64,000 nt of DNA from assembly GCA_900552075.1 (NCBI GenBank), contig URYL01000009.1, positions 62,001-126,000 of the forward strand, in the 5' to 3' direction. A program made the translations under genes and the position numbers. This DNA is from an uncultured Bacteroides sp. (GTDB lineage: Bacteria; Bacteroidota; Bacteroidia; Bacteroidales; Bacteroidaceae). The notes beneath the pieces are model-generated. The model did not search any database, was not told where the DNA came from, and saw nothing but the letters and a program-made list of their open reading frames with translations. How positions within the stretch are numbered: position 1 is the first letter of the stretch; each line of letters starts with the position of its first letter. Positions 39,521 through 49,400 of this stretch are shown in pieces.

Positions 39521-41848
39521 ATGAGAAAGATATTTATATATGTATTGTGGGGATTTGTGCTTCTCTGCATGATTGTGGTGGCGGTGATTTTTACGGCTAT
39601 TGCAAAGGGTAAGATTGGCTATGTGCCGCCGGTGGAAGAACTGGAGAACCCGAACCTGAAATTTGCCACCCAGATTATTTCCGACGATGGAAAACTGTTG
39701 GGCACTTGGTCGCTCAGTAAGGAAAACCGAGTGTATGTAGGCTATGACGACCTGTCTCCCCATCTGGTACATGCCTTGGTGGCTACCGAAGATGTCCGCT
39801 TTCAGGACCATTCCGGTATTGATGCCAGGGCGTTCATGCGTGCGGTCATCAAGCGCGGCATCTTCATGCAGAAACATGCCGGTGGTGGTAGTACCATCAC
39901 CCAGCAGCTGGCCAAGCAGTTCTATTCGCCTACGGCCGACAATGTGATGGAACGTTTGCTTCAGAAACCCATTGAGTGGGTCATCGCTGTCAAGCTGGAA
40001 CGATATTATACGAAGGAGGAAATTTTGACCATGTATCTCAACAAGTTTGATTTCCTGAACAATGCGGTGGGTATCAAGACGGCTGCCAAGACTTATTTCG
40101 GAAAAGACCCCAAGAATTTGAAGATAGAAGAAGCTGCCACTTTGATTGGTATGTGCAAGAATCCTTCTCTTTATAATCCTCGCCGTTTCAACGAACGCTC
40201 GCGCGGCCGCCGCAATACGGTACTCGACCAGATGCGCAAGGCCGGATATCTCACGCAGGAGGAATGCGATTCCCTTCAGGCACTTCCTTTGGTTCTGAAA
40301 TTCCAACCGGTAGACCATAAAGACGGTCTGGCCACTTATTTCCGCGAATACCTGCGTGGTATCATGACCGCCCGCAAGCCTAATCGCGGTGACTACCGCG
40401 GTTGGCAAATGCAGAAATATTATGAAGATTCGTTGGCTTGGGAAACCAATCCTCTTTACGGCTGGTGCGCCAAGAACAAGAAGAAAGACGGCACCAACTA
40501 TAATCTCTACGTCGATGGATTGAAGATTTATACTACCATCAATTCCCACATGCAGCAGTATGCCGAAGAGGCCGTCTATGAGCATGTGGCCAAATACCTG
40601 CAGCCCCGTTTTTTCAAGGAAAAGAGAGGGCGCAAGACGGCTCCTTACACCAATCAGCTTACCCCGGAAGAAGTGGAACAGATTTTGAACCGCTCCGTCC
40701 ATCAGAGCGACCGTTACCGTACCATGAAGGCCGACGGCTGTTCGGAAGCCGAAATCATGAAAGCCTTCAATACCAAGTATGAGATGTCAGTTTTCTCCTG
40801 GGAAGGCGAGAAAGATACCATCATGACGCCGCTCGACTCCATCCGCTACTACAAGCACTTCCTGCGGGCCGGTTTCATGTCGATGGACCCCATTACGGGT
40901 TACGTCAAGGCCTACGTGGGCGGACCGAACTACAACTACTTCCAGTACGATATGGCCATGGTGGGCCGTCGTCAGGTAGGTTCTACCATCAAGCCCTATC
41001 TGTATGCGCTGGCCATGGAAAATGGATTCTCCCCCTGCGATGAAGTCCGCAACGTAGAGCAGACCCTCTTCGACGAGAACGGAAAAGCCTGGTCGCCCCG
41101 AAACAGTTCCAAATCGCACTATGGCGAGATGGTGACACTGAAGTGGGGTCTGGCCAACTCCAACAACTGGATTTCGGCCTACCTGATGAGCAAGCTGAGT
41201 CCGTACGACTTGGTTCGCCTGATACACTCTTTCGGTGTGTTGAACAAAGACATTCAGCCTACCGTATCTCTCTGTCTGGGCCCGTGTGAAATCTCGGTAG
41301 GAGAGATGGTGAGTGCCTACACTGCCTTTGTCAATAAAGGTATCCGTACCGCTCCGCTGTTTGTCACCCGCATTGAAGACAACGACGGCAACGTTGTGGC
41401 CACCTTTACGCCGCAGGTCAACGAAGTCATCAGCGAATCCACTTCTTATAAGATGCTGGTCATGCTCCGTGCCGTGATCAACGAAGGAACAGGTGGACGT
41501 GTACGCCGTCTGTACGGCATCAAAGCCGATATGGGCGGTAAGACCGGAACTACCAACCGCAACTCCGACGGATGGTTTATGGGCTTTACCCCGTCGCTCG
41601 TGTCAGGCTGCTGGGTAGGCGGTGAGGAACGCGACATCCATTTCGATACGATGCGCGACGGACAGGGAGCCTCCATGGCCCTGCCTATCTGGGGCATCTA
41701 CATGCAGAAAGTCTATGCCGACAAGTCTTTAGGTTATTCTCCCGACGAGACCTTCGACATACCGGGCGATTTTGACCCCTGCAAGGACCGTCTGACCGAA
41801 ATAGAAGAAGAAAACAACAGCCGTCTGGACGACGTGTTCTTCCAGTAA
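39521..41848 (+). CDS. Bifunctional class A penicillin-binding protein (PBP1A type)
   Basis: Polymerises and cross-links peptidoglycan. I start it at 39521 (MRKIFIYVLWGF), since the signal-anchor follows at once and a -7 element sits upstream at 39477; the open frame extends back to 39443. The GT51 domain has ATEDVRFQDHSGIDARAF and GGSTITQQLAKQF. The transpeptidase domain has the S-x-x-K motif in GSTIKPYLY, S-x-N in NSNNW, and K-T-G in GGKTGTTNRN. At about 775 residues the length is normal. It ends before a bidirectional terminator shared with the convergent upxY-like gene. Confidence 0.95.
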   Translation: MRKIFIYVLWGFVLLCMIVVAVIFTAIAKGKIGYVPPVEELENPNLKFATQIISDDGKLLGTWSLSKENRVYVGYDDLSPHLVHALVATEDVRFQDHSGIDARAFMRAVIKRGIFMQKHAGGGSTITQQLAKQFYSPTADNVMERLLQKPIEWVIAVKLERYYTKEEILTMYLNKFDFLNNAVGIKTAAKTYFGKDPKNLKIEEAATLIGMCKNPSLYNPRRFNERSRGRRNTVLDQMRKAGYLTQEECDSLQALPLVLKFQPVDHKDGLATYFREYLRGIMTARKPNRGDYRGWQMQKYYEDSLAWETNPLYGWCAKNKKKDGTNYNLYVDGLKIYTTINSHMQQYAEEAVYEHVAKYLQPRFFKEKRGRKTAPYTNQLTPEEVEQILNRSVHQSDRYRTMKADGCSEAEIMKAFNTKYEMSVFSWEGEKDTIMTPLDSIRYYKHFLRAGFMSMDPITGYVKAYVGGPNYNYFQYDMAMVGRRQVGSTIKPYLYALAMENGFSPCDEVRNVEQTLFDENGKAWSPRNSSKSHYGEMVTLKWGLANSNNWISAYLMSKLSPYDLVRLIHSFGVLNKDIQPTVSLCLGPCEISVGEMVSAYTAFVNKGIRTAPLFVTRIEDNDGNVVATFTPQVNEVISESTSYKMLVMLRAVINEGTGGRVRRLYGIKADMGGKTGTTNRNSDGWFMGFTPSLVSGCWVGGEERDIHFDTMRDGQGASMALPIWGIYMQKVYADKSLGYSPDETFDIPGDFDPCKDRLTEIEEENNSRLDDVFFQ

Positions 41849-41864
41849 AAGGCGCGATTTTATT

Positions 41865-41922
41865 AAAAAGGAAATGCGGAAAATCATGCTGACAAAACAG
41901 TGGTTTTCCGCATTTCCTTTTT
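41865..41922. terminator. Bidirectional terminator between the PBP and upxY-like genes
   Basis: AAAAAGGAAATGCGGAAAA (41865-41883) and TTTTCCGCATTTCCTTTTT (41904-41922) pair perfectly over 19 bp with T or A runs on both sides, so it can stop transcripts from either direction. Confidence 0.93.
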
Positions 41923-41937
41923 TGAACTTATATGTGC

Positions 41938-42456
41938 TTATTGTATCTTCTTGACATAGCCCACCGGAATCTCCACGATGGCATATCCCAGGTGATCGAT
42001 GCGAATCATCACTTGCGAGTGGCCTCCCAGTTCCACCAGTTCCCCTTGCAGGCCCTTCAGCGGTCCCTTGAAAACCTCCACTTCTTCGCCCGGAGCCAGT
42101 GGCTCATTTTGGAACCGCACTGCCTCTTCCGAGTAATCCAGCATGAACATGAACCGTTCCATCTCTTCATCTCGGATAATTGCCGGCCGTTTGCTGGCCG
42201 GGTCTATCAAGCAACCCGTTAGTGCCGGGAAGTTCTGCAGCAATCCGATGCGTTCTTTTTCGTCCGTGCGGATGAAAATCAGCATCGGAATCACCACCTG
42301 CTTGATTTTCTTTTTCCGGTCGCTCCACTGTCGCACTATCTCCTGTATGGGTAGGAAGTGAGTTATTCCGAGCATTTCAAGTTTCTCGGCTGTTTTCTTT
42401 TCATGATGCATTCTTACATAGAATGCGTACCAATGCTGTTTTTTTGGGGTTTCCAT
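41938..42456 (-). CDS. UpxY-type NusG paralog (antiterminator)
   Basis: The 172-residue protein has a NusG N-terminal domain (about 7-110: WYAFYVRMHHEKKTAEKLEM, FLPIQE, VIPMLIFIR) and a C-terminal KOW domain (about 118-170: PGEEVEVFKGPLKGLQGELVE). In Bacteroides, UpxY proteins are encoded at the head of capsule operons and let RNA polymerase read through their leaders. Here no capsule genes lie downstream: the gene ends at a terminator against the PBP gene. It has a -7 element at 42565 and a leader of about 100 bases. Its target, if any, must be elsewhere. Confidence 0.88.
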   Translation of the reverse strand: METPKKQHWYAFYVRMHHEKKTAEKLEMLGITHFLPIQEIVRQWSDRKKKIKQVVIPMLIFIRTDEKERIGLLQNFPALTGCLIDPASKRPAIIRDEEMERFMFMLDYSEEAVRFQNEPLAPGEEVEVFKGPLKGLQGELVELGGHSQVMIRIDHLGYAIVEIPVGYVKKIQ

Positions 42457-42564
42457 TGTGTTGTCTAAAGCTTGATAATAAGGCTTTAATTAATTATATG
42501 CTTTGGGCAAACGGAATTCCATTCATGTCTTTTCTGAAGTCCGGTAGCTGAGCATATTTAAGTA

Positions 42565-42572
42565 CAAAGATA
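42565..42572 (-). promoter_or_regulatory. Promoter -7 element for the upxY-like gene
   Basis: Minus-strand TATCTTTG fits TAnnTTTG. Transcription from here would give a leader of about 100 bases, long for this genome. Confidence 0.55.
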
Positions 42573-42681
42573 TGGAAAAAGCCTCTACCTTCAATGCGTG
42601 AGCAATCTTTTTCTTTGTAGAATTCGCGATGAATTTTACCCATATTTAGATGAATAGAGGTGCTTTTGAGTGGCTTGAAAA

Positions 42682-42785
42682 AAACGCTTTTGTGTTTGGA
42701 CTGAAACGCACTTGCGTTTAAGATAAAACGTCCTTGCGTTTGAAGCAAAATGCACTTGCGTTTAAGATGAAACGTACTTGCGTTT
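42682..42785. repeat. Array of five 22-bp-spaced palindromes (array 2)
   Basis: Units start at 42682, 42704, 42726, 42748 and 42770, exactly 22 bp apart, as in array 1. The arms are AAACGC/GTGTTT, AAACGC/GCGTTT, AAACGT/GCGTTT, AAATGC/GCGTTT and AAACGT/GCGTTT, with loops TTTT, ACTT, CCTT, ACTT and ACTT. Changes keep pairing as G-C or G-T. The array lies between the divergent upxY-like and trkH genes. Confidence 0.9.
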
Positions 42786-42924
42786 TGGAGTGTCTTCTGA
42801 AGTACCTGATTTTCAGCTAAAAAGAGTTAGCGGATTTTATGCTTTTTCATGCTTCGGGAAGAATTGCCGGGAGGAGGGGCCTACTTTTCAGGGTGGACGG
42901 GCATGAAAAACACAGAATTTTATG

Positions 42925-42932
42925 TAAGTTTG
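42925..42932 (+). promoter_or_regulatory. Promoter -7 element for trkH
   Basis: TAAGTTTG fits TAnnTTTG and lies 23 bases before the ATG at 42955. Confidence 0.55.
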
Positions 42933-42954
42933 CAAGGTAAACACATAGAAAAAT

Positions 42955-44460
42955 ATGGAGGATTTTTTATCGACGACAGTCAATGTGACGGCCAACAGGG
43001 GGAACAGCCTGATAAACAGGAAAATGATTCTTCGCATCCTGGGGGTCTTGCTTTTCATGGAGGCCATCATGTTTCTGGTCTGTGCAGGGATATCCCTGTG
43101 TTATGGAGAGGCGGACTATCTTTATTTTATTTATACGACATTGATTAATATGGTGGTGGGGAGTCTGCTGCTACTGCTTGGAAGAGGGGCGGAAAATCGG
43201 GTGACCCGGCGCGACGGGTATTGCATCGTGGCGTTTACGTGGCTGCTGTTTACGGGGTTCGGCATGTTGCCTTTCTATATCAGTGGGAGCATTCCTTCGG
43301 TGACGGATGCTTTTTTTGAAACCATGTCGGGCTTTACCACCACAGGGGCGACCATTCTGGACAATATCGAATCGCTTTCGCACGGCATGTTGTTTTGGCG
43401 GAGTTTCTCGCAGTGGATTGGGGGACTGGGTATCGTGTTCTTCACGATTGCGGTACTGCCCATCTTCGGGGTGGGAAACCAGGTGCTTTTTTCAGCAGAG
43501 GCCACAGGGGTGACGCACGACAAGATTCATCCGAAAATCAGCATCATGGCCAAATGGCTGTGGACGGTGTATCTTATTCTGACGGTAGTGGAAACGGTGT
43601 TGCTGCTGCTGGGGGGTATGGACTTGTTTGATGCGGTATGCCATGCGTTTTCTACCACGGCGACGGGAGGGTATTCTACCAAGCAGGACAGTGTGGCATA
43701 TTGGAACTCTCCTTTTATAGAATATGTGATAGCCATTTTCATGGTACTCTCGGGGGTGAACTTCTCACTGTATTTCATGTGCATGACGGGGCGTGTCAAA
43801 CATCTGTTCAAGGACGAAGAGTTTCGCCTGTATCTCATCTCCATCGGGGCAGTGACGCTACTGATTACGGGGGCACTTTACTGGCATAACCATTACGGAC
43901 TGGAAGAGGCTTTCCGCAAGTCATTGTTTCAGGTGGCTTCCGTTCATACCTCGTGTGGATTTGCTACAGATGACTATAATATATGGGCGCCTTTTACGTG
44001 GATGTTGCTGATTTACGCCATGGTAGCTGGTGGATGTACTGGGTCTACGGCTGGAGGTATTAAGATTGTACGCTTGTTAGTGGTGTTGCGGAACGTGAAA
44101 AACGAGTTTCACCGACTGACACATCCGCGTGCGGTATTGCCGGTGAAGTTGAACCGGATGGCGGCTTCGCAACGAACCATTGCCACGGTGATGACCTTCG
44201 TGTTGTTTTATTTTATCTGTATTTTTGTGTGTTGGCTGCTGCTGATGTGCATGGGTATCGGACTGGAGGAGGCGTTCGGCCTTTCGGTGTCCAGTATCGG
44301 TAACGTGGGACCGGGATTGGGCGCTTTCGGGCCTGCCTTTTCTTGGAGTGCGCTGCCGGACCTGGCAAAGTGGTTGTTGTCGTTCATGATGCTGATAGGG
44401 CGACTGGAATTGTTCGGGGTATTGCTGTTGCTGACACCGAGCTTTTGGGACAGACGATAA
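42955..44460 (+). CDS. trkH: TrkH-type potassium uptake protein
   Basis: Membrane subunit of the Trk potassium system. The 501-residue protein has about ten to twelve membrane segments in four repeated pore units with filter-like loops: MSGFTTTGATIL, FSTTATGGYST, VHTSCGFATDD and VSSIGNVGPGLG. The start at 42955 follows a -7 element. An internal ATG at 43024 (MILRILGVLLF) would begin at the first hydrophobic segment and is possible. No trkA (NAD-binding regulatory subunit) lies beside it, so TrkA must be encoded elsewhere. Confidence 0.92.
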   Translation: MEDFLSTTVNVTANRGNSLINRKMILRILGVLLFMEAIMFLVCAGISLCYGEADYLYFIYTTLINMVVGSLLLLLGRGAENRVTRRDGYCIVAFTWLLFTGFGMLPFYISGSIPSVTDAFFETMSGFTTTGATILDNIESLSHGMLFWRSFSQWIGGLGIVFFTIAVLPIFGVGNQVLFSAEATGVTHDKIHPKISIMAKWLWTVYLILTVVETVLLLLGGMDLFDAVCHAFSTTATGGYSTKQDSVAYWNSPFIEYVIAIFMVLSGVNFSLYFMCMTGRVKHLFKDEEFRLYLISIGAVTLLITGALYWHNHYGLEEAFRKSLFQVASVHTSCGFATDDYNIWAPFTWMLLIYAMVAGGCTGSTAGGIKIVRLLVVLRNVKNEFHRLTHPRAVLPVKLNRMAASQRTIATVMTFVLFYFICIFVCWLLLMCMGIGLEEAFGLSVSSIGNVGPGLGAFGPAFSWSALPDLAKWLLSFMMLIGRLELFGVLLLLTPSFWDRR

Positions 44461-44465
44461 AAAAG

Positions 44466-44499
44466 ACAAGCGCCATGGCTGAAAGGCCGTGGCGCTTGT
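44466..44499. terminator. Bidirectional terminator between trkH and aguB
   Basis: ACAAGCGCCA (44466-44475) and TGGCGCTTGT (44490-44499) form a 10-bp stem with further GGC/GCC pairs inside. It lies between the convergent ends of trkH and aguB. Confidence 0.82.
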
Positions 44500-44529
44500 G
44501 CGTTATATATAATAAGGTATAGACGGAAC

Positions 44530-45417
44530 TTAATCGATGAAGCGGCGGGTGAGTTGCTCGAATTCATCGATGCGGCGGTCGCGCAGGAAAGGCCACCAGC
44601 GGCGTACGTTCTCGCTGCGGTCCATATCAATTTCCACTACCATGTTTTCTTCTTTCAGGTTGCTGGCCTGGGCGATGATTTCGCCTTGCGGACCGGCTAC
44701 GAAGCTGTTGCCCCAGAACTGGATGCCGTTGGTCTGTCCGGAAGGGTCGGGCTCCAGGCCTACACGGTTCACGGCGATGACGGGCAGGCCGTTGGCTACG
44801 GCATGGCCTCGCTGTACGGTGACCCATGCACCGAGCTGACGCATCTTTTCTTCTTGGGTGTCACTGCTTTCCCAGCCGATGGCGGTGGGGTAAATCAGCA
44901 GTTCGGCACCTTTCAGGGCCATGATACGGGCGCCTTCAGGGTACCACTGGTCCCAGCAAACCTGTACGCCCAGCTTGCCGATGGAAGTTTCGATGGGTTC
45001 AAAGCCCAAGTCGCCGGGAGTGAAGTAGAATTTTTCGTAATAGGCAGGATCGTCGGGAATGTGCATCTTGCGGTATTTGCCGGCAATGCTTCCGTCTGCA
45101 TCGAACACTACGGCGGTGTTGTGATACAGTCCGGCGGCACGGCGTTCGAACAGGGAAGTAACCAGTACGATGTGGTAAGCCGCAGCTATCTCACTGTAGA
45201 AGCCGGTAGAAGGACCTGGGATGGGTTCTGCCAAATCGAACAGGCTGGTGTCTTCTGTCTGACAGAAGTAAGGAGTATTGTGAAGTTCCTGGAGTACGAC
45301 CAGTTGTGCACCGGCTTGTGCCACGGAGGCAATGTTGCGGTGCAGTTTCTCAAGATTCAGTTTGAGGTCGGGTGTACAGGACTGCTGTACGAGTCCGACA
45401 CGGATGGTTCTTTTCAT
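44530..45417 (-). CDS. aguB: N-carbamoylputrescine amidase
   Basis: Hydrolyses N-carbamoylputrescine to putrescine, CO2 and ammonia, the last step of the agmatine route. The 295-residue nitrilase-fold protein shows the catalytic triad Glu in LQELHNTPYF, Lys in YRKMHIPDD and Cys in VCWDQWYPEGAR. Its start overlaps the end of aguA by four bases (ATGA), so the pair is co-translated. Confidence 0.95.
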   Translation of the reverse strand: MKRTIRVGLVQQSCTPDLKLNLEKLHRNIASVAQAGAQLVVLQELHNTPYFCQTEDTSLFDLAEPIPGPSTGFYSEIAAAYHIVLVTSLFERRAAGLYHNTAVVFDADGSIAGKYRKMHIPDDPAYYEKFYFTPGDLGFEPIETSIGKLGVQVCWDQWYPEGARIMALKGAELLIYPTAIGWESSDTQEEKMRQLGAWVTVQRGHAVANGLPVIAVNRVGLEPDPSGQTNGIQFWGNSFVAGPQGEIIAQASNLKEENMVVEIDMDRSENVRRWWPFLRDRRIDEFEQLTRRFID

Positions 45418-46451
45418 GATTCTATGTTGTTTTTTACAGATTCAGGATATTGCATGGTCACACAGTGAAGGGAACCGTGCTGCTGGATGAGGGCACGGCA
45501 GTCCACGCCTACAATTTCACGGCCAGGGAAAGCCTCGGCCAACACTTGGGCGGCACGGGCATCGTGCTCTGGCTGGTCGTAGGTAGGATAAAGTACCGCC
45601 TCGTTCATAATAAGGAAGTTGGCGTAGGTAGCCGGGAGGCGCTGCCCGTCTTCGTCATAAATGGCATCGGGCATCGGTAGCGGGAGCAGGCGGTAGGGGT
45701 CTCCGTTGAGGGTCCGGAAGGTCTTGAGCTGGTCTTCCATGGAGCGGAGGGCGCCGTAGTGCTCGTCGTTCTTGTCCAGGCACTGCACGTAGGTGATGGT
45801 ATGGTCGGGGCAGAGACGGGCCAACGTATCCACGTGGCTGTCGGTGTCGTCACCAGCCAGATAGCCATAGTCCAGCCAGAGCACCTGCCGCAGGTTGAAG
45901 CGTTCCATCAGGTAGGCTTCGATGTCTTTCCGTGAGAGGGTGTCGTTGCGGTTGGGAGCCAGCAGGCAGGGAGAGGTGGTGAGCAGAGTACCTTCGCCGT
46001 CACTCTCGATGGAACCGCCCTCGAGCACGAAGTTACGGCAGTTGATGTAGTCGCCGTTGAGCACGCCGGTCTTGAATAGTCGGCTGTTGATGAGGTTGTC
46101 TTTGCAGGCGGCAAACTTCATGCCCCAGCCGTTGAAACAGAAATCAAGCAGCAGGGGGTCGGTGTGCCGTTCCAGCAGGGTGATGAATCCGTGGTCGCGG
46201 GCCCAGGTGTCGTTGGTAGAACATTCCACGAAGGTAATCCGGTCGCGGTAGGGAAATTCGGCCAGAGCTGCTGGAAACTCAGGAGCCACGAGCAGCAGGG
46301 GCTGGCGCTTGGCAATTTCGGTAGCCAGGCGGACAAAGCAGGCTTCCACTTCATCGAGCATGTAGGCCCAGTCTGTATCGGCATGGGGCCAGGTGAGCTG
46401 TATGTAGCTCTGCGGGTGCCATTCGGCAGGAAGATAATACGTCTTTTCCAT
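45414..46451 (-). CDS. aguA: Agmatine deiminase
   Basis: Hydrolyses agmatine to N-carbamoylputrescine and ammonia. The 345-residue protein of the guanidine-modifying fold has EGGSIESDGEGTLLTT, the His in AGDDTDSHVD, and the nucleophile Cys near the C-terminus in GSLHCVTMQYP. It lies three bases after tamB and overlaps aguB by four bases. With the absence of an arginine decarboxylase here, agmatine must come from elsewhere in the genome or the surroundings. Confidence 0.95.
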   Translation of the reverse strand: MEKTYYLPAEWHPQSYIQLTWPHADTDWAYMLDEVEACFVRLATEIAKRQPLLLVAPEFPAALAEFPYRDRITFVECSTNDTWARDHGFITLLERHTDPLLLDFCFNGWGMKFAACKDNLINSRLFKTGVLNGDYINCRNFVLEGGSIESDGEGTLLTTSPCLLAPNRNDTLSRKDIEAYLMERFNLRQVLWLDYGYLAGDDTDSHVDTLARLCPDHTITYVQCLDKNDEHYGALRSMEDQLKTFRTLNGDPYRLLPLPMPDAIYDEDGQRLPATYANFLIMNEAVLYPTYDQPEHDARAAQVLAEAFPGREIVGVDCRALIQQHGSLHCVTMQYPESVKNNIES

Positions 46452-46454
46452 ATT

Positions 46455-49400
46455 CTAGTCTGATTGTTTTTCGTTGGATATTCTTTTCTTTTGAGCAGCT
46501 GGAAGATTGGCGTCTTTCTGAATGAATTTTTCGTCGTCGTCCTTCTGTTGCTTGCTGTTGCGCGCTTTCCGGCGGCGGAGGAACCAGTCGACCAGCTCTT
46601 TCCAGTTCATGAAGTCTTTCTTGTACATGATACCGATGCCCTGTGTAGTCAGGGTAGACTTGGTGAAGTAGCGGTCGTTGGTCTCGTTGTAGCCCCGCAG
46701 ACGGAACTCTCCGTTCTTGGTGAGCAGCCAGATGGCTTCGAAGTCGCCTACGAAGTTGGTGTTGCGCAACGTGTTTTCGCGGTAACCGAAGTTGCCGTTG
46801 ATGATGAGCCGGTTGTTCAGCAGACGGCCGGAAAGGATGGCTTCGGCTTCCACGTCGCTCCAGCCTTTCTCGCCGGTGGTAAGGTTGGTGCCCACGTTCC
46901 AGTTCTGGTTGTCGATGACCTGCGAGAGCATGTTGTTCAGCTGTCCGGACAGGGTGCTGAAGGCCAGCGAGCTGGTGGCGTCGGTCTGTCCGGTGTTGTT
47001 GGCATAGTCGTAGGTATAGAACTTGCCCACGCCCAGCAGGTAGATGATTTGCGTGTTCATCTGCTCCTCGGTGCTGGTGAGGCTGCGTACCAGTTCGCGG
47101 TCTTCCTCGCTCACGGTGGGTAGTTCCAGCCCGAAAGTAAGGTTCGGAGAAGTCAGGTTACCGGTCAGGTTCAGCAGACAGTTCACCCGCACGTTGCCCC
47201 GCGAGGAGGAAGCGTCGGCTATCAGGTCGTTGAGGGAGGCGGAGTTGACTGTATAGACGGCTTGTACATTCAGGTTGGCGGCCCTTGGGTCGCCGTTGAA
47301 GGAGACGATGCCTCCGGGCTGCAGGGTAAAGTCCTTGCGAATGACGTTCTGCATGCTCATCTTGTAGATTCCCTCGGTGATGTTGTAGTTGCCGAATATC
47401 TGGAAATTGCCTTGGTTGAAAAAGTTGATGCGCAGGTTGCCGGTGCCGTAGGCGGAGATGTAGTCGCCGGCTGCCGGATCCATGATGATTTTCATGTTGG
47501 CGCGTTCGGCAGGTTCAATCTGCAGGTTGAGATGGATGGCCGTCGGGTTGTCTTCTTCCTCGGAATCATCGGACCGGTTCAGCGGATGGTAGACTTCGGC
47601 CTTGACGGCAGCCTGCTGGCGGCGGGGCGTACGGTCTACGAAGGTGACAAAGCCGGAATTGGTGGCTTCGGCGGCAGTGCCCAGCACATAGACAAACTCG
47701 GTCTGGTTGTCGGCACGGACCTGTCCGTCCACGTTCAGCTGCCCGTCGCCTCCCTGTAGCCGGACATTGCCGGTGGCATAGATGTGGCCGTAGAAGGGGA
47801 AATCGGGAGTCTCACGGTCGGTCTTGTACACCAGCATCCGGTCGGTCTGGAAACGGAAGTTGTAGCTCAGGTTTTTCAGTTTGGTGTGCCGGAGCTCTCC
47901 GTTGACCACGCCGGTATGGCCTTCCAGGTCTTGCAGGCGGACGTCCTGAAAATGGAACAGTCCGGAAGAGATATGGACGGAGTCGGCCGACGCGATGAAA
48001 GAGGTGTTCAGGATGTTGATTTTGGTCTGCATCCGTGCCTTGACACTTCCTTCCAGATCGAGTTGGGAGAAAGGTCCGAACAGGTGTACGTGGCCGTAGG
48101 CTTCTCCCCGTACGGCGGTAAAGATATTTTCAACAAACGGCTGCAGGAAGGCCAGGGGAGTACCGCCGGCCTGGATGTGAAGGTCGAGCCCTTTCAGTTT
48201 GGGTGATACATAGCCTGTCACTCCGGTGGTGCAGGTGCTGTCGCGCCGGATGTCGGCATTCAGGCGTACGCCACCTAGTTCCTTGTCCCATGAGGCAAGG
48301 ATGTCGGCACGGCCCAGCAGTGCCTGGTTCAGCGAGAAGTTCTTCACGTCGAGACGGGCTTCCATGACTGGCTCCTTGAGCACATGGAGCAGGCGGGCTT
48401 TTCCGCTGATGCCTCCTTCAAAGCGGACAGCATGAAACTGAATCATGTCCATGAGGTAGAGCAGGTTGATATTCTTTAAGTCTACCAGACAGGAGTCGGA
48501 CTCCGTTTTCCCCAGCCGTCCGTGGATTTTCAGGTGCTGGTTGCGGTGCTCGAAGAGGAAGTTGTGTATCTCGATACTGTCTTTGGCAATGTCTACGGTA
48601 GCCGGATGGATGTGCCAGGTGGTATCGTTCAGAATAACCTGGCTGGGCTGGATGTCCACACGAGTGTGCAGCTCGTGGCGGAGGCTGTCCTGGCGGAAAG
48701 AAGCGATGGCATCGACCTTGCCACTGTAGGTCTGAGTGGTGTTGTTTCCCCAGTAGAGGGTGGTGTGCAGCTTGTCGTTCCGTGCACGGGTGAGGAGGGA
48801 CAGGTTGAACATGGCTCCTTTCTTCATCAGGGTGCTGGCACGGAGCTGGCACTGGAGCTCGTCTGCTTGGTTTTCGCAAAGGATGGTGCCCGACTCGTAG
48901 TATTTCCCATCGTAGGTGAACTGGGGCAGGGAGCCGTTGACCTGCATCCGCGAGAGGCTGTCGTTGAGGTAGCCAGACAAGGTGGCGGGCATTTGCAGCT
49001 CGAAAGGAATGTGGAGCACCTTGGACAGGAACTCACTGTTTTCCATACGGAACTGGAAGCGGAAACGGTTGTTCAGCTCCTGCACCTTTTTTCCTCTGGT
49101 CTTCTTTTCGGCCGGGAAGAGGGAGGGGATATGTTTCTGGATAACCCTTTCGATGCTTTTTAATAAGGTGTGGTAGGCATATTCCCCTTGTACGACTCCC
49201 GTCAGGAAAGGAGAGTCGATGCGTATTTCCTTCGCTCCTGCATTTGTAGCCAGCTGAGTGGCATGAATCTGGAGGCGAGGCAGGAAATAGTCCAGTGACG
49301 GGTCTCCCGTACGGACGGAGAGGCTGTCGAGGTTGATTTTTCCTTGGATGTCGTCAATGGAATGTCCGGAGAAATCGGCGGTCAGGTTGAGTGCCACGTC

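Larger units (their letters stand above)
42457..42954. other. Intergenic region between the upxY-like gene and trkH
   Basis: About 500 bases without a convincing gene. It holds a -7 element for the leftward gene (minus-strand TATCTTTG at 42565-42572), the five-unit palindrome array 2 (42682-42785), and TAAGTTTG at 42925-42932 for trkH. The leftward frame at 42494-42748 runs through the array and has no supporting feature. Confidence 0.7.

Noticed and set aside
39461..40702. Leftward open frame of 413 codons over the PBP gene
   Set aside because: It is antisense to the transglycosylase domain and has no recognisable motif or promoter.
42494..42748. Leftward open frame (84 codons) through palindrome array 2
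   Set aside because: The array has a 22-bp period, not a multiple of three, and the frame has no conserved feature. It also overlaps the upxY-like promoter.
44554..45468. Rightward open frame of 304 codons over aguB
   Set aside because: Antisense to aguB, which has an intact catalytic triad and couples to aguA by a four-base overlap.
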